From positions 1,054,001-1,118,000 of the forward strand of contig JAALGY010000033.1 in assembly GCA_032358165.1 (NCBI GenBank): DNA of 64,000 nucleotides. Reading direction: 5' to 3'. Numbering within the stretch: the stretch's first letter is position 1; the number at the start of each line of letters is the position of its first letter. Below are positions 12,201 to 23,336 of this stretch, in pieces. Source of the DNA: Diplosphaera chodatii (Eukaryota > Chlorophyta > Trebouxiophyceae > Prasiolales > Stichococcaceae). Below the pieces are notes generated by a model. It was not told the DNA's origin. It was given only the letters and a program-made list of their open reading frames with translations, and made no database searches. Both the position numbers and the translations under genes were made by a program.

Positions 12201-13755
12201 GTGAGGCGTGCTTCACCATGCGGTGTCCAGGTCATCATCTCCCTGTCAATGGTCGTGTGCTACACTGCCATGTCGTCACCCGAATTCACGGGAGTCTACA
12301 CACTTCAAAGCGGGCTGTGACACGTGCGCGTGCAGGTCGACGCTGCGGCTGCAGTACGCGCCGGCGTGGCGGCGCACGCTGGTGCAGCCGCTGCTGCAGG
12401 AGGAGGACGCCGGCATCCCCGCCGTCATTGAGGTGTGGCCCACCTGGGGACGAAGTGGGCCACTGCAGCAGACCACCTCTGTGCGGGGACACCTGGTCCC
12501 CGTGCCATCAAGGTCGTCTATGCAGATGACTCATTTCACTGGTGCGGGGCGCTGAACCGCTGGATGTGGGCAGGTAATGTGGAGGTGTTGGAAAAATTCC
12601 CGCTCCTGCTGTAGCTTGCGATTTCTGACATGCAGACGATGCACGACTACTGCATGGCGCGGGACGACCTGGACTACCTGCTGGACGTGACCAAGTTCAA
12701 GACGAAGGGCGCCTGGAACGACGACCCGCTGAAGGGCGTGCCCACCGCCCTCAAGTCCGCCTTCACCCGGTGCGTGTGCAGTTCCGTTACCACCCCAGGT
12801 TGTCCGCTCCTCCTTCCACCTACATCCTACTGTGCATCGTGGCTGCTGCGCTTTGCATCGTGGCTGCTGCGGCAGCCACCACCTCGACCAGCCTCTCATG
12901 TTCCCCAAGGACGGTGGCATGCCATGTGTCACGTGACATGTTACCAGTGCTGTCGCGCAGGGCCTTCAACAAGGACAAGGTGGCGCCCCGCACCAACATC
13001 ATGGTGGAGGAGTTCAAGCCCGGGCGGGGCGCTGGCGGCAAGGCCGCCGCGGGTGCGGGACGCAGCCTGTTGTGTGCTGCCGAGAGGCAGGCCTTGTGCA
13101 GGGTCGCGACCAGAGGTGGCCTGGAGAAGTTGCGCCAGTGCGCCTGACCACCTTGCCAAGTCAGCCGGCCGAAGTGCTTGACATCAAGTACAGGGCGACA
13201 CCTCCCGCTGCACCTCACAGTCGGCACAGCTGCTGGGGGTGCATGTGCGTCAGATGTGTCAGTCTGCGCAGGTGGGCGGCGGAAGGCGGCGGCGCCGGCT
13301 GGCGATGCGGTCGGCGTGCTGCGGGAGAGCGAGGAGGAGGCCGCCGAGGCCGCTGCAGCAGCCAAGGTGCGAAAGGGGCCCTGTGCTGGTGCTCCCACTG
13401 GATCTAATTGCCTGTTCATCGATTTAATGTACCATCGCTGCAAAAGACGTACACACCATGGTCAGGGTGCGACGGGCAAGGTGATGTTGGCCCAGCCCAG
13501 TGGCTCACAAACTCGCTTAGAGGCCTGCAGCAACTCGTTTTTGGGCGCATGGTTGTGCTTTCGCATGCGCAGGTGGAGGAGGAGCCCGAGGCGGAGGAGG
13601 AGGAGGAGGATGGCGCGGCGCTGCAGGCGCGGCTGGCGAGCGGCGGGGTGCAGTTCTCGGCGGCGGCGGGCAGCGGGGGCAGGGGCGCCCGCGGCCGGGG
13701 GCGCGGCGGCGCCAGGGGTGGCCGCGGCAGTGGTCGGGGCCGCGGCAGAAAGTGA
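6219..13755 (+). CDS. RFC1: Replication factor C subunit 1, large clamp-loader subunit
   Basis: RFC1 is the large subunit of the five-protein AAA+ complex that opens PCNA and loads it at primer ends in the nucleus. Seen: ATG ATG at 6219-6224 is followed by an intron; exon 2 (6284-6332) begins DIRNFF, the PCNA-binding motif typical of RFC1 N-termini. Lysine-rich and acidic exons follow (6475-6621, 6746-6847, 6996-7073, 7206-7342). The BRCT domain is split over about 8075-8172 and 8286-8378 (LTGKAFVISGVLDSL, SVSGKTNFLLVGAQCGKSKL). The AAA+ part has WVEKHKPKHSRELVGNN near 9020, Walker A GPPGIGKTSS near 9400 and Walker B LIMDEVDGMS near 10110. RFC1-specific C-terminal exons include SPFEAARKLL, MDLVPLLIQENYLNHRP and DDLDYLLDVTKFK. 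The tail is acidic then RG-rich, stop at 13753-13755. About 20 or more exons; phases checked for the first seven. Family certain. Confidence 0.95.
9190..9281. repeat. Two-copy imperfect tandem repeat in an RFC1 intron
   Basis: Copies at 9190-9230 and 9241-9281 (about 41 bp, period 51) share CAGCCATAA..GAGTGCAGTA-like blocks, with several mismatches. They lie in the intron just before the Walker A exon, and the second copy ends about 25 bp upstream of the acceptor at 9305. Confidence 0.75.
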
Positions 13756-14020
13756 GGCAGCTCACAGCATGCTCGGTTGCGGGGTCTTCTCAGGAGGGAT
13801 GCTAGGGAGTGACTAGGGAGTGATGGCATCTGAAGCCTAGGTTGGCAATCGCCCAATTGCACTTGACTAAACAATTGCAAGCACATTCCAACGCGTTTCA
13901 ACATCAAGTGCAGAATGATACAGGCCTTCCCCATATCGTCTACACAGCCTGACCTCCCTCATTCGATGCTCATTTGCATGCACCATAGTGGCTCTACGAC
14001 AAGCGGGCACGTGCCAGCGG

Positions 14021-16922
14021 TCAGTGCGTCAGGAGCAAATCAGCGTTCACGCGGCTGCTGCTCCACTCCCGCCTCAGCTCTCCTGAGACGCGCACCATCA
14101 TGCTGCCGTCCACCGCCCAGTCCTGCAGCGCAGACCACGCACAAGAGGTTCAGATTCCTCAGCCTGGACAGGTCAAAACCTGGCATCACAAGCACATTTG
14201 TACAGCCGCCGGCTCGGCATCAGACGCTGAGGGTGGCGGCACTCACCTCCTCGTTGCCGGATCGCCACTCGGCATCCAGAGCTGGGATCCCGCCGTCGGC
14301 ACCCAGCCGGCAGGACGCCCCCACCGACAGGCCGCTGCCGCAGGCGCTGTCCGCTGGCGTCAGCCGCACGGAGGCTGAGGGCGCCAGCTCCGCGGCACCC
14401 CCGCGCAGGGAGGCCTGCAGCGACATGGCGCCTGCACGGGAAGCCTGTCCTCATGCAGGCATGCCATGGAAGCTGAGGTTGTTTGGCAGTCTCAGTATGG
14501 CGGCTGGTGGAGATGTGGCAAACCACTGAGCTCGCAATCAGCACTACTGTCGGCACTGCGCACTGAGCACCTGCAACCATGCCGTGCCAGGTGCACAGGC
14601 GTGCGGCCTGCGAGAGCGACGTCACCAAGTACTCGCTGCGTGCGCGCACGGGAGTCACCTGCCAGTGCTGGGGAGCTGAACTGCAGGCTCCACGTCTGCG
14701 GCCGCAGCAGGCCGCGCAGCCCCGCCTCCTCCCGGGACTCCGCCGCTGCGTCCACCCGACAGCCGTTGTCCGCCAGGCAGTGCGAGCCTGCGCACGCAGC
14801 ACAGCCCGTCAGCTCGTTGCTCGGGACGACCACGGTGGGTCAGCGCACAGCCTGGCAGCACCTGCAACTGAGCCTGCGGCGGCCAGCTTTCGAGCTACGC
14901 TTCAGCGCAGCACCCGCATCATAACTGCAAAGACGCAACACGGCTTGCACGGTTTTGACCGCCCATCATTGCATAGTGTTTCGCACGTTGTGGGCTGTCT
15001 GGCAGGATCGTGAGGCTACCACGTGGCACGCATTGCAGTGCGCTGCCCCGCAGTGTCGTGACCCACTTTCGAGGCACAGCTGCTTGCCCAGGCCGTCCAG
15101 CGACGTCACGGCGGCCACCATGGCACGCTTCAGGCCCCGCGCCTCTGCCGGCTCACTGCTGCCGCCAGCACCAACGTCCGGAGGCGCCGCTGCGGCAGGG
15201 CTGTCTGGAGGCTGCATCTGCGCAGACCGGACGTTGGGCGGCGGCAGGTACACCGCCTCGACGCCGCAGTCGGTGTGCGTGAGGTCGGTGCCGGCCATGG
15301 CTGTGACCGTAACCGTGTTGCTGCAGCACCTGTATGGTGGCACGGCCGCGGGTCGACAACGATGTTTGCAGGTCTCGTGTGGACACGCAGCCATCAGTAC
15401 CGTGGGTCCGTGCTGATTGCTACAGTGCGACTTGTGCCAACTCCCAATACGCCAGAGGGCATGTGCATGTGGGACGCATGGCACGACGAACTGTCTTGAG
15501 GGTGTCCGCAGCACATGGAGCCAGATGAGCGTGGTGTACCTTGTGCTGGTGGACGACGACAGCTGGCAGGCGCCCGCCCCCGTGTCGAATGTCGCCCCCG
15601 CGCGATGCTCTACCTGCCTTGCCAGCAGCAGGTTGTGCTGCCTGCAAGCAATACCTTGAAGTGTGAGCTGGCACCCAGCAAATGAGGTGGTGTCCGACCC
15701 CAGCATCGATGCTCAGCAGCAGGGTGCCTCAAAGACACAGCATTGGACGGCTGCATTAAGCTTGCTCGCCCACCGTTTTGCGTAGTCCAGTTTCACGCTG
15801 AGTGGGTCAAACGACCCCATCTGCACCGCCGCCTGTCCTGCATCCCAGTGGCAACTCTGCCGATTATGTGTACATCATGACTGTGGAACCCGGCCGAGTC
15901 TGTCCGTCATCCTGCGCTGCTCGGCGATCGTCGTTGGTCTCATGTACCCGCTAGTAGGTAGGGATGGTGTACCTGTGGCGTGGCGCTGGTGGTCCAGCGC
16001 CGAGGTGGCTGTGAGCTGCGCAAAGTGTCCGCTGCGGCTGCCGGACGACAGCAGCATTGTGACGCCGTCGCCCTGGCCTGACACCCACGCAGCATCCAGC
16101 CCCACCTCGTGGTCCTGTGATGAGGGGCTGGAATGAGGCAGCTGAAGGCCAGCAATGCAGTAGCACCTGTTGTGACTGCATGACGCAGTCCCAACAGGCC
16201 GTTGGCACCTGGGAGTCCGAGTGCATTTTGGGTGCACACAGAGGCTGGTTGCCAGAAGGCCACAACGAACCGTCCCCATTTCCAGTGCCTCGGGCACCTG
16301 TGGACGCGTGGGGTGGAAGGGGTGCGGCGGGTCCTGCTGCACCCGCAGGCGGCCGTCGATGCCGCGGGGATACGCTGCCTCGACCTCCAGTGCCTGCCGC
16401 CGCTGAAGGCGCCGCTGCCACTCTTCCCGCTGTCGCCACCTGTGCGGCATCGGCATCCTCACTTTGATCAGGTGTGCTGCTATTGTGCTGTTTGCTGCTG
16501 TTGTCACTGGTGCTGCCGCTGCTGCTGTTACATGCAGTCTATCTGCATGCAGCTCCTCATCAGAGTGAGGTGCCGTGCAGCCATGCCACACTGCCATGTC
16601 CACTGCCGTATGGGTCGATCTCGGAAGCTGCGTCTTGTGCTGGCGGTGGCAGCATGAGTTGGATGTGGACCCACACCTGTCGCTGGCTGCACGCATCCGG
16701 TCGACCACATTTGTCTCCCACCATGCTGCAGCCCACTCCGGAAAGTCTGCAGCAAATCAGCAGGTCCACCCTCAACGGGGCCGCATAGCATGCATGTGGG
16801 CTTCTCGGTTCCTCGGCAGGCTCAAGTGCGTGTGCACCTCCGTCAGGCTGGGTTGCTGGCTTGAGACGCTGTGCTGAAGGTGGCTCCTGAAGGGTGTAGC
16901 CATCCGATGGCGGCGGCGGCAT
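14021..16922 (-). CDS. Unrecognised multi-exon protein, probably beta-strand rich
   Basis: I do not recognise this gene. Seen, from the 5' end: MPPPPSDGYTLQEPPSAQ at the ATG at 16922; a Trp-rich segment FPEWAAAWWETNVVDRMR (about 16740-16670); a charged segment RWRQREEWQRRLQRRQAL (about 16450); EVGLDAAWVSGQGDGVTML (about 16110); AVQMGSFDPLSVKLDYAKRW (about 15825); GTDLTHTDCGVEAVYLPPP (about 15290); ELTGCAACAGSHCLADNGC (about 14820); SLQASLRGGAAELAPSASV (about 14425); and a last exon LQDWAVDGSMMVRVSGEL, stop at 14021. The alternation of short amphipathic strands with Gly/Ser turns resembles an outer-membrane or envelope beta-barrel, but this is inference. GC-rich, with no low-complexity runs. 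An assignment to a plastid envelope lipid-transfer barrel or a DNAJC11-like protein was considered but not supported. Confidence 0.5.
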
Positions 16923-18094
16923 TGGCTGCCGCAGAGCAGATGAGTCAGGATATTGGTTCGGCCACGTCTGCGAGTGTTTCCTATACGATACTGCTGTACG
17001 TGCGATAGATCAATGCAGCGGGTGACGGTGCGCGTCAGTGGCAACCATCAGCACGAGAGACACATTCAGGATTGGTGGTTGCCAGCTGCTTTGTCAGGGC
17101 ATGAGAGTTTGTGCAAAAGGAAGATGGTGACCACTGTTCCCACTACATCTTAACCTTCAGGTGCAGATGTGGCTGTGGCATGCCGCTGCTGGATGCGGAA
17201 ATGGTTTGCCGGCTGACACATGCTGACTGTCTTCATGCTGACGGCCAGGTTAAATCCCTTGCAAAGTTCGCTTCTAAGTCGTCGCTTGTTCATAGGCAAT
17301 CGTTGTGCAACCTACGATGCGACTTTCTTCAGCGCTGCCGCACCTGTGTGCCACAGCCATACTGCATGCCTCGGATTTGCGCAGAACCGTCGGCCCCATG
17401 CAGCATGTGCGGCAAAGCAACACTGCGACTTAACACCTGAGCTCTGTCCACCCTATTTTATTGACCTTGCTACACATGTCACCCTGCAGGCTGTCGTGGA
17501 CGAAGATTGCGTGTCATACAAGAAAGCGCAACTTGAGGACCCACGCGACCGCCAGCACCAATGAGCGCTTGCGTCATCAGGAGTCGTACTGCACAGGTGC
17601 TTGCCTGCACAGTGCTTGCAGTACGTTTCGATCATACCTGATCTCCAGGCGTTCAAGAGTAAAGTATCTGGCCGATGAGGACAACTGAAACTTCTCAACT
17701 ATATTTCAGATGGTCATTTGGGACCGTGTGCTGACATCAAGCTATGCTAATCTGATGGCCACCCACTAGGATGACTGTGCACACATGTTGCCCCCGAGCA
17801 TGCTTTGTCGAAGGGCATGCACTGAGCTTGCATGCAAATGCACAGGTGCAGCGGGAGCAGCTGGCGGTCGTGACATGATGTGTGCCGGGAGGAAGCAAAG
17901 GATGTGAAGATGCTGCAGGAGGATAGGCTGGAGATAGTAGCCCCAGTGCTTTAACGGATAGCGTGCACACTTCACTCACATTGATAAAAGTGTGCAGTTG
18001 GCTTTCTGCATGACTGTCTGCAACATAAGACACATCTGTAACAGATGGAAGCGGCAGTCCCGACACACCACTACCTATAAGCATCATACACCTC
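16923..18094. other. Intergenic region of 1.2 kb without a supportable gene
   Basis: This lies between the start of the unrecognised gene and the stop of the XRCC4-like gene, both on the minus strand. The longest open stretches (17111-17564 plus) have poor coding character, rich in Cys and His with no motif. Confidence 0.4.
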
Positions 18095-20361
18095 CTAATG
18101 CTGGCTTGCGAGGTCAGTCTGCCCCAGGGTGTCCTCTGGCCGCAGCTTGGGCAAGGGGGCACGCCGTTTCTTGGCAGCGGCGCGCCTCCTTGGCGCTACC
18201 ACCTCCGGCACTGCGCACATCAGGACAACATCAGATTGGCAACGGAAACTGAGCAGCATGAGAGGCTAGGGAGGAGGGATTTCAGCTACGAATTTTTCCT
18301 GAAAGGGTAGCTTTCATATATTCGCGAAGAACGTGCAGAATGCCTGCGTCAAATCATAAGTACGATGGGACGCAGCTGCAAATCAGGGTCAGCCTCACAA
18401 GAAGCGCCTGCGTTCCGCACCTGGATCTGCTGTGGTTGGCTCTGCAGCCTCCGCAACCTCCGCGTCTGCTGCGGGTCTGGACAGAGTGTCCTCGTCTGCA
18501 TCCCTCATCTGCACGTCCTTTCCGGATACTGCATAGCCCACAACACTTGCTGGACACTCCTGAACCTGACAGGAGGCCCATGGTTGCAGTGCGCTTCAGG
18601 AGTGGGCCAGTGCAGGTTGCCGTACATGCTTGCCAGGTGGGCGCATCCTGCCTATCGACACTTGCCTGGCGGCTGAGAAACAGCATCATCTGCAACGCCA
18701 GCACCCTCGTCATCCGAGCTGCGCTCAGTTGGTGGCGTAGGTGTGCTCTCGTTCTCTGTCGCATCCCCCTGCACAGACAACGTTTCACATTGGGTGCACT
18801 GGCCATCGATGGGCTGACAGCATGCCATGCCTTTGCTGCGTGCTGAAAAGCCGCGAATGGGGACTCGCAGGTAGTATAGGCAGCAGTAGGACGCAGAGAA
18901 TGTCAGGCGAGCGGCGCCTCACATTCTCCAGTCGCTCTTCGGCCTGCTGCGCCTTGGCCTGCCACTCTCTGCACTTCTTCTTGCTCTCGTTGAGGACCGC
19001 CGCAAACTGCAGCAACAGTACAATGCTCTCATGGATATAGAAACAAGTGTCAAAGCAAAACGCTAAAGTGCTGTTGCTCGAGGAACATACCTTTATGAAT
19101 AGCTGCTGGTCCCTCTGTTCCCGTTCGTCTGCCACCTTCTTCAACAACTCCTGTCGTGCAGCACAACACGCTAGGAGTCAGGTTTGAGCTACCCAAAGGA
19201 AGCAATGCAACAGGGTATGTGTGACGATGACGGGCAGCCATGCTGACCTGCGCCTTCTGCGTCTCCTGCTGGAAGCCCTCAGCCTGCTCCCTGAGTTGCA
19301 AGTAGGCGTCCTGCACAAACATCCCAAACTGTTGCCTGCCTGCCTCTGTATTCTGTATAATGACAACTCTGCCCCCATGCCAGTGCAGCTCCTGGCAGTC
19401 CTACTGTCTGTAGCTCAACTTTTGTCAACACGCTGCAACCACAGAGTATGGTAACGAGACGGCCGCCACTGCTGCTCGAAGCGTGTTCTCCTCTAGTCCA
19501 TCATCCCAACTGACATGCCATGCACCTTGTAGGTCTGCGTATTGACGACCAGCTGGCTGACGAGGCGTTCGATGATGGCGGCTGTGTCATCTGCGGCTGG
19601 CACCTCCACATGCCCCTTGAGCGTCTGCAGCTTGTCGCGGCCCTCCTTGTCTTTACGCCACATGTCGAACACCCACCCGAGCTGCATTGAGACGATCTGT
19701 GATGATCGGCAGTGCAACAGCCACGTGCACAATGGCACGACCAACAGATGCCGCCTTGGGTACCCTCCTTTGCAGCAGCAGGCTGACTCACCTTGATGCT
19801 GCCGCCCTGTTCTGTGATGGCCCATCGGTAGGCTCCCTTGGAGGTCCGCAGCGTGGCATCCGGCACACCAGTGAGCGCCTCACGCGCCACCTCCAACCAT
19901 TCCGCCCGGTACATGCTTGACGCCGGCCGCCTCAGTCCTGCAGATTCAGTCCCTTGCCGTGCAGTTGTGACGCCAGCACCAGTTTAGATCCCTCCATGTC
20001 TGTCGTATGCAAGCCGCTTCAAGCTTCCCAGCAAGCTGCGTTCATAGCTCGGCTCCTCCTTGATCCCGCAGAGCGTGGGCCGCTTCATGCACAGCGGCTA
20101 CTCCGCGTGCGAAAGCAGCTGTTGCTGCCAGTCGGCTGCCCATCAGGTGGGCAACACCCAGAGGCGGTGGCGAGTCGCACCCTTAGCGGCCCAAGCGCGC
20201 TTCAGGTCTGTGACCCTCAGGTCAAAGCACTCCTCTCCATCTGCGTCGGAGCGGAATGCAGCTGACACGTAGAATGGCTGCCCTGACTCGGCGTCAGCTA
20301 TGCGTATGCAGCTGGCGTTCTCGTCCGCATGCGCTGCTTCAGAACCGCTGCGATGCGCCAT
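18095..20361 (-). CDS. XRCC4: XRCC4-like non-homologous end-joining factor
   Basis: XRCC4 dimerises and holds DNA ligase IV at nuclear double-strand breaks. Seen: the N-terminal exon from the ATG at 20361 (MAHRSGSEAAHADEN...CFDLRVTDLKRAW) matches the start of the beta-sandwich head. Then AEWLEVAREALTG (about 19910), KGAYRWAITEQGGSIK (about 19835), and QLGWVFDMWRKDKEG with AAIIERLVSQLVVNTQTY. Coiled-coil exons follow: AYLQLREQAEGFQQETQKAQ (about 19310), KKVADEREQRDQQLFIK (about 19140) and FAAVLNESKKKCREWQAKAQ (about 19010). The tail is acidic and Ser/Thr-rich, with SSDDEGAGVADDAVSQ (about 18720) and DADEDTLSRP (about 18500), and a last exon holding a basic cluster RRRAAAKKRR likely to act as a nuclear signal. 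Head, long coiled coil and phospho-site-rich tail are the XRCC4 order. It shares a divergent promoter region with the transporter. Confidence 0.82.
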
Positions 20362-20979
20362 GGCGTCCACGGCCCAGAGGATCCTGTGATGTGTCGATCA
20401 GTCCCTCAAGGCACAGTGATGGAACAGACCGTTACGTGTAGCGTGCGAAACGCAACATAGTATTGGGGATGGTGATGTGCGCAGCGAATCGCTGTCAGCG
20501 ATGCATGCTGGGCGTGCTGTGCACCATTCCGTCCAGCTGCCACCGACGGCAGCATCAGCTTGCTAACATGCGAGACCACGCAGCTGTGAATGCATCGACG
20601 TGCATGCAACCAGAACACATAGCGTGCATTTGCCGGAATGCGGGTCACGTTCAAGTTTGAGTCTGATAGACACATGACAGTCAGATCGTCTCCATGAACA
20701 GAGCCAGACATCGCATTGTATTGGTGATCACGATTGCTACTGGAGACAACACTTGTTGCGTGTGACAGTCATATAGGATTCTCTTCCTGTGGACGGCAGC
20801 ATGTGAGTCTGCGCTGCACAGCGGCAACACCAAGCCATGGCATCTGCCGCCCCAGTGCTTACCACCAAATCATTCGTTGCGGCAGGTGCCACTGTGTACT
20901 AGGATGTTTTCGCACATGCTCTGGTTGACACTTGAATGACTGACATCTGAAGAGTAAAGCGTGAGGCCATCACCTGACC
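20362..20979. promoter_or_regulatory. Divergent promoter region between XRCC4-like gene and transporter
   Basis: 618 bp between two outward-facing starts. Part may be a first transporter exon or 5' UTR. No recognisable element was found. Confidence 0.35.
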
Positions 20980-22909
20980 ATGCACTGCTTACCAGGCGGG
21001 TTGACGGTACTGACCAGCTCGCTGGGCTTGCTGACCACGGCATCAAAGTCTAAAGACGGCAGCTATGCATACAACTCGGCGACCGTCCCGTTTCTGGCAG
21101 AGGCTCTCAAGCTTACCGTCAGTATGTACCTGCTGCGCAGCCAGCAGCGCAGCAATCCAGAGGTCTTTGCATGCATGTAGAAAAATGATGTCATTCAGGC
21201 ATTTTGGCATTCCAAGACCACTTAAGTGTAACAAGTTGGCCAGTCACATCAGAGTTGATATGCGCATGCATTCTTTGACTGCAGGCAGCGAAGATGACGC
21301 GGACATGGCAAAGTATTCTGCTGTTCCCCATTCCCTCCATCATATACTGGTTGCACAACAATGTGCAGGTGAACTGTGTAGGGAATCGCAGTTTGCATGT
21401 AGGCTGGCAACTCGTTGGGTTCAGACACAGTAGGAGTTTGCCCGTCAAACATGTCACTTGCGTCGCTGATCCCTGTGCCGACGTGTGGGTCGCTCACACC
21501 ATTGCTGCAGTTCTGGACGCTGAAATACGTGGATCCGGCGACATATCAGATTCTAGGCAACCTGAAGATAGTGACGACTGGGGTGTTGTTTCGGTTACTG
21601 CTGCAGCGGCGACTATCACTGCTGCAATGGATCTCGCTTGTGCTGCTCATGGTTGGTGCAACCACCAGTCAGGTACCTGATGATGAGAGTGGCTGCCACA
21701 TCTAATACAGCGAACGCCCTGTTTGACTGCCCCTTCTGATGTCGCAACACGAGGGTCAGGTGTTGCTGTGATTGGGTTGTGCAGCTAAAGACCAGCACTG
21801 GCTCAGGCAGTGACAGTGTTTTTGCAGCACCGATCGAGGTGAGGCAGCTGGGCTGACCCGCACCAATTTCACAGCACCAGGTCGTATGTTCATAGCACTG
21901 ATGGCGACCTTCCCAGTTCAGGGCTACCTGTTTGGGCTTCTGAGTGCGGTGCTGTCAGCGCTGGCGGCAGTCTACACCGAGTGGGTCATGAAGCGGAACA
22001 ACGACTCGCTCTACTGGCAGGTGCTACACACTCACAGCGTGAATCAAGCGGTCATCTCGCCTTGCACTTGCTTGATTCGCTTGCCTGCGTAAGGCTGTTT
22101 GTGGGCTCAGAGCACCATACATCCTCTTATGTCATCTGCAGAACATCCAGCTGTACGGCTTTGGTGTCATTTTCAATGGCATGGGGCTGGCAGGTGTATG
22201 TCATGAGGGCAGTGTCACTTCAAACATCCACGATGGCGCTGTGCAGCTGCGATCACCAGTCGGTGTTGGCATCAACAGTGTCTACATCCAATGTAGACCA
22301 GGCTTGCGTGGCTCTGCACAGTGTCGGGCGCCCTCACCAGCGGCGGCGGGCTGGCGCGCCTGACAGCCGGGTACAGCCCGGTCACCTGGCTGGTGGTCGC
22401 CAACCTGGGCTTCACGGGCCTCCTGGTCAGCTGGGTCATGAAGTTTGCCGACTCTATCATGAAGGTGGGCCCCTCGTCCCGGCGTGCCCGTCGACCCGCT
22501 GCACTGTGCACACAACAGTCGCCGACCACCTGCTGGCATACCAAGGTACCTCAGTCCAACCAGGCAGCCGGATGCCGCTGTATAGAGTACTTCTGCATGC
22601 GTCTTGACGCTCCTAGTACTTTAGCAGAACAGGCGACGTGGGCTCAAGTTGTATAGTGTGGAAATTGTGAGACCTTGTTTCGCAACACTGTCCATTGCCG
22701 GCTGTCGTTATCCGCAGGTATACGCAACGTCAATGGCGATGCTGGTGACGATGGTGGCATCCGTGCTGCTCTTCGACCTGGCGCCCACCCTGCAGCTGGG
22801 GCTCGGCATCACGACGGCAAGCATTAGCCTGATGCTGTACTACCTGCCGCCTTCTGCGCTGCTGACGACGGCCGCGCCAGTCGAAGAGAAGGCGAAGCTA
22901 CCAAAGTGA
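20980..22909 (+). CDS. CMP-sialic-acid-transporter-like nucleotide-sugar transporter
   Basis: A Golgi-type multi-span antiporter of the SLC35A / drug-metabolite transporter family that exchanges nucleotide sugars for nucleoside monophosphates. Seen: exon 1 LTVLTSSLGLLTTASKSKDG and VPFLAEALKLTVSMYLLRSQ; exon about 21280-21368 with MTRTWQSILLFPIPSIIYWL; exon about 21510-21672 with YVDPATYQILGNLKIVTTGV; exon about 21900-22020 with VQGYLFGLLSAVLSALAAVY and EWVMKRNNDSLYWQ; a short exon NIQLYGFGVIFNGMGLA; exon about 22320-22463 with WLVVANLGFTGLLVSWVMKF; and the last exon with VYATSMAMLVTMVASVLLF, ending VEEKAKLPK. About ten hydrophobic spans. The plant family called CMP-sialic acid transporters follows this segment order closely; since sialic acid is not usual in green algae, the real substrate is uncertain. 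The ATG at 20980 gives a family-typical N-terminus. Confidence 0.85.
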
Positions 22910-23336
22910 TATGCTTGCAGCAGAGCGTGACACTTCAAGATGCATCATTGACTGGCATCGCGAATGCTACCATGTGTGATTGGCGTCAGGTAGGTTGCAC
23001 AACGGTCTGGCGTGCGATTACAGTTGCCCCAGTGCAACAGGATGTCATCTGTGCAGAATCGTATGTTGCATCACGTGGTTTTCAAAGGCAACCATGCAGT
23101 TATGTCCGGCAACAGAGAGTTTGCAAGACGCAACAAGGGTGCAGGCCGGAACCGCAGCCATCAGCAAATGACCGCATCATCAACGGCATGTCTGTTCAAC
23201 AAAAGTGCATTGGACGAGGGTAGCAACATGCCGGACAAATTTGCCTTCGGTTGTCTAACCGCTCTCCCACACCACTGCCCCCTCCCGTATACTCCGGGCT
23301 ATTTGCAGTGTCTTTGCATGTTCGCATCACAAGCCA
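22910..23336. other. Convergent intergenic segment
   Basis: It lies between the stop codons of the transporter (+) and the next gene (-), and should hold both 3' UTRs. I see no gene in it. Confidence 0.4.

Noticed and set aside
12820..13443. 207-codon minus-strand open frame inside RFC1
   Set aside because: It overlaps RFC1 exons carrying conserved residues on the plus strand and has no motif of its own.
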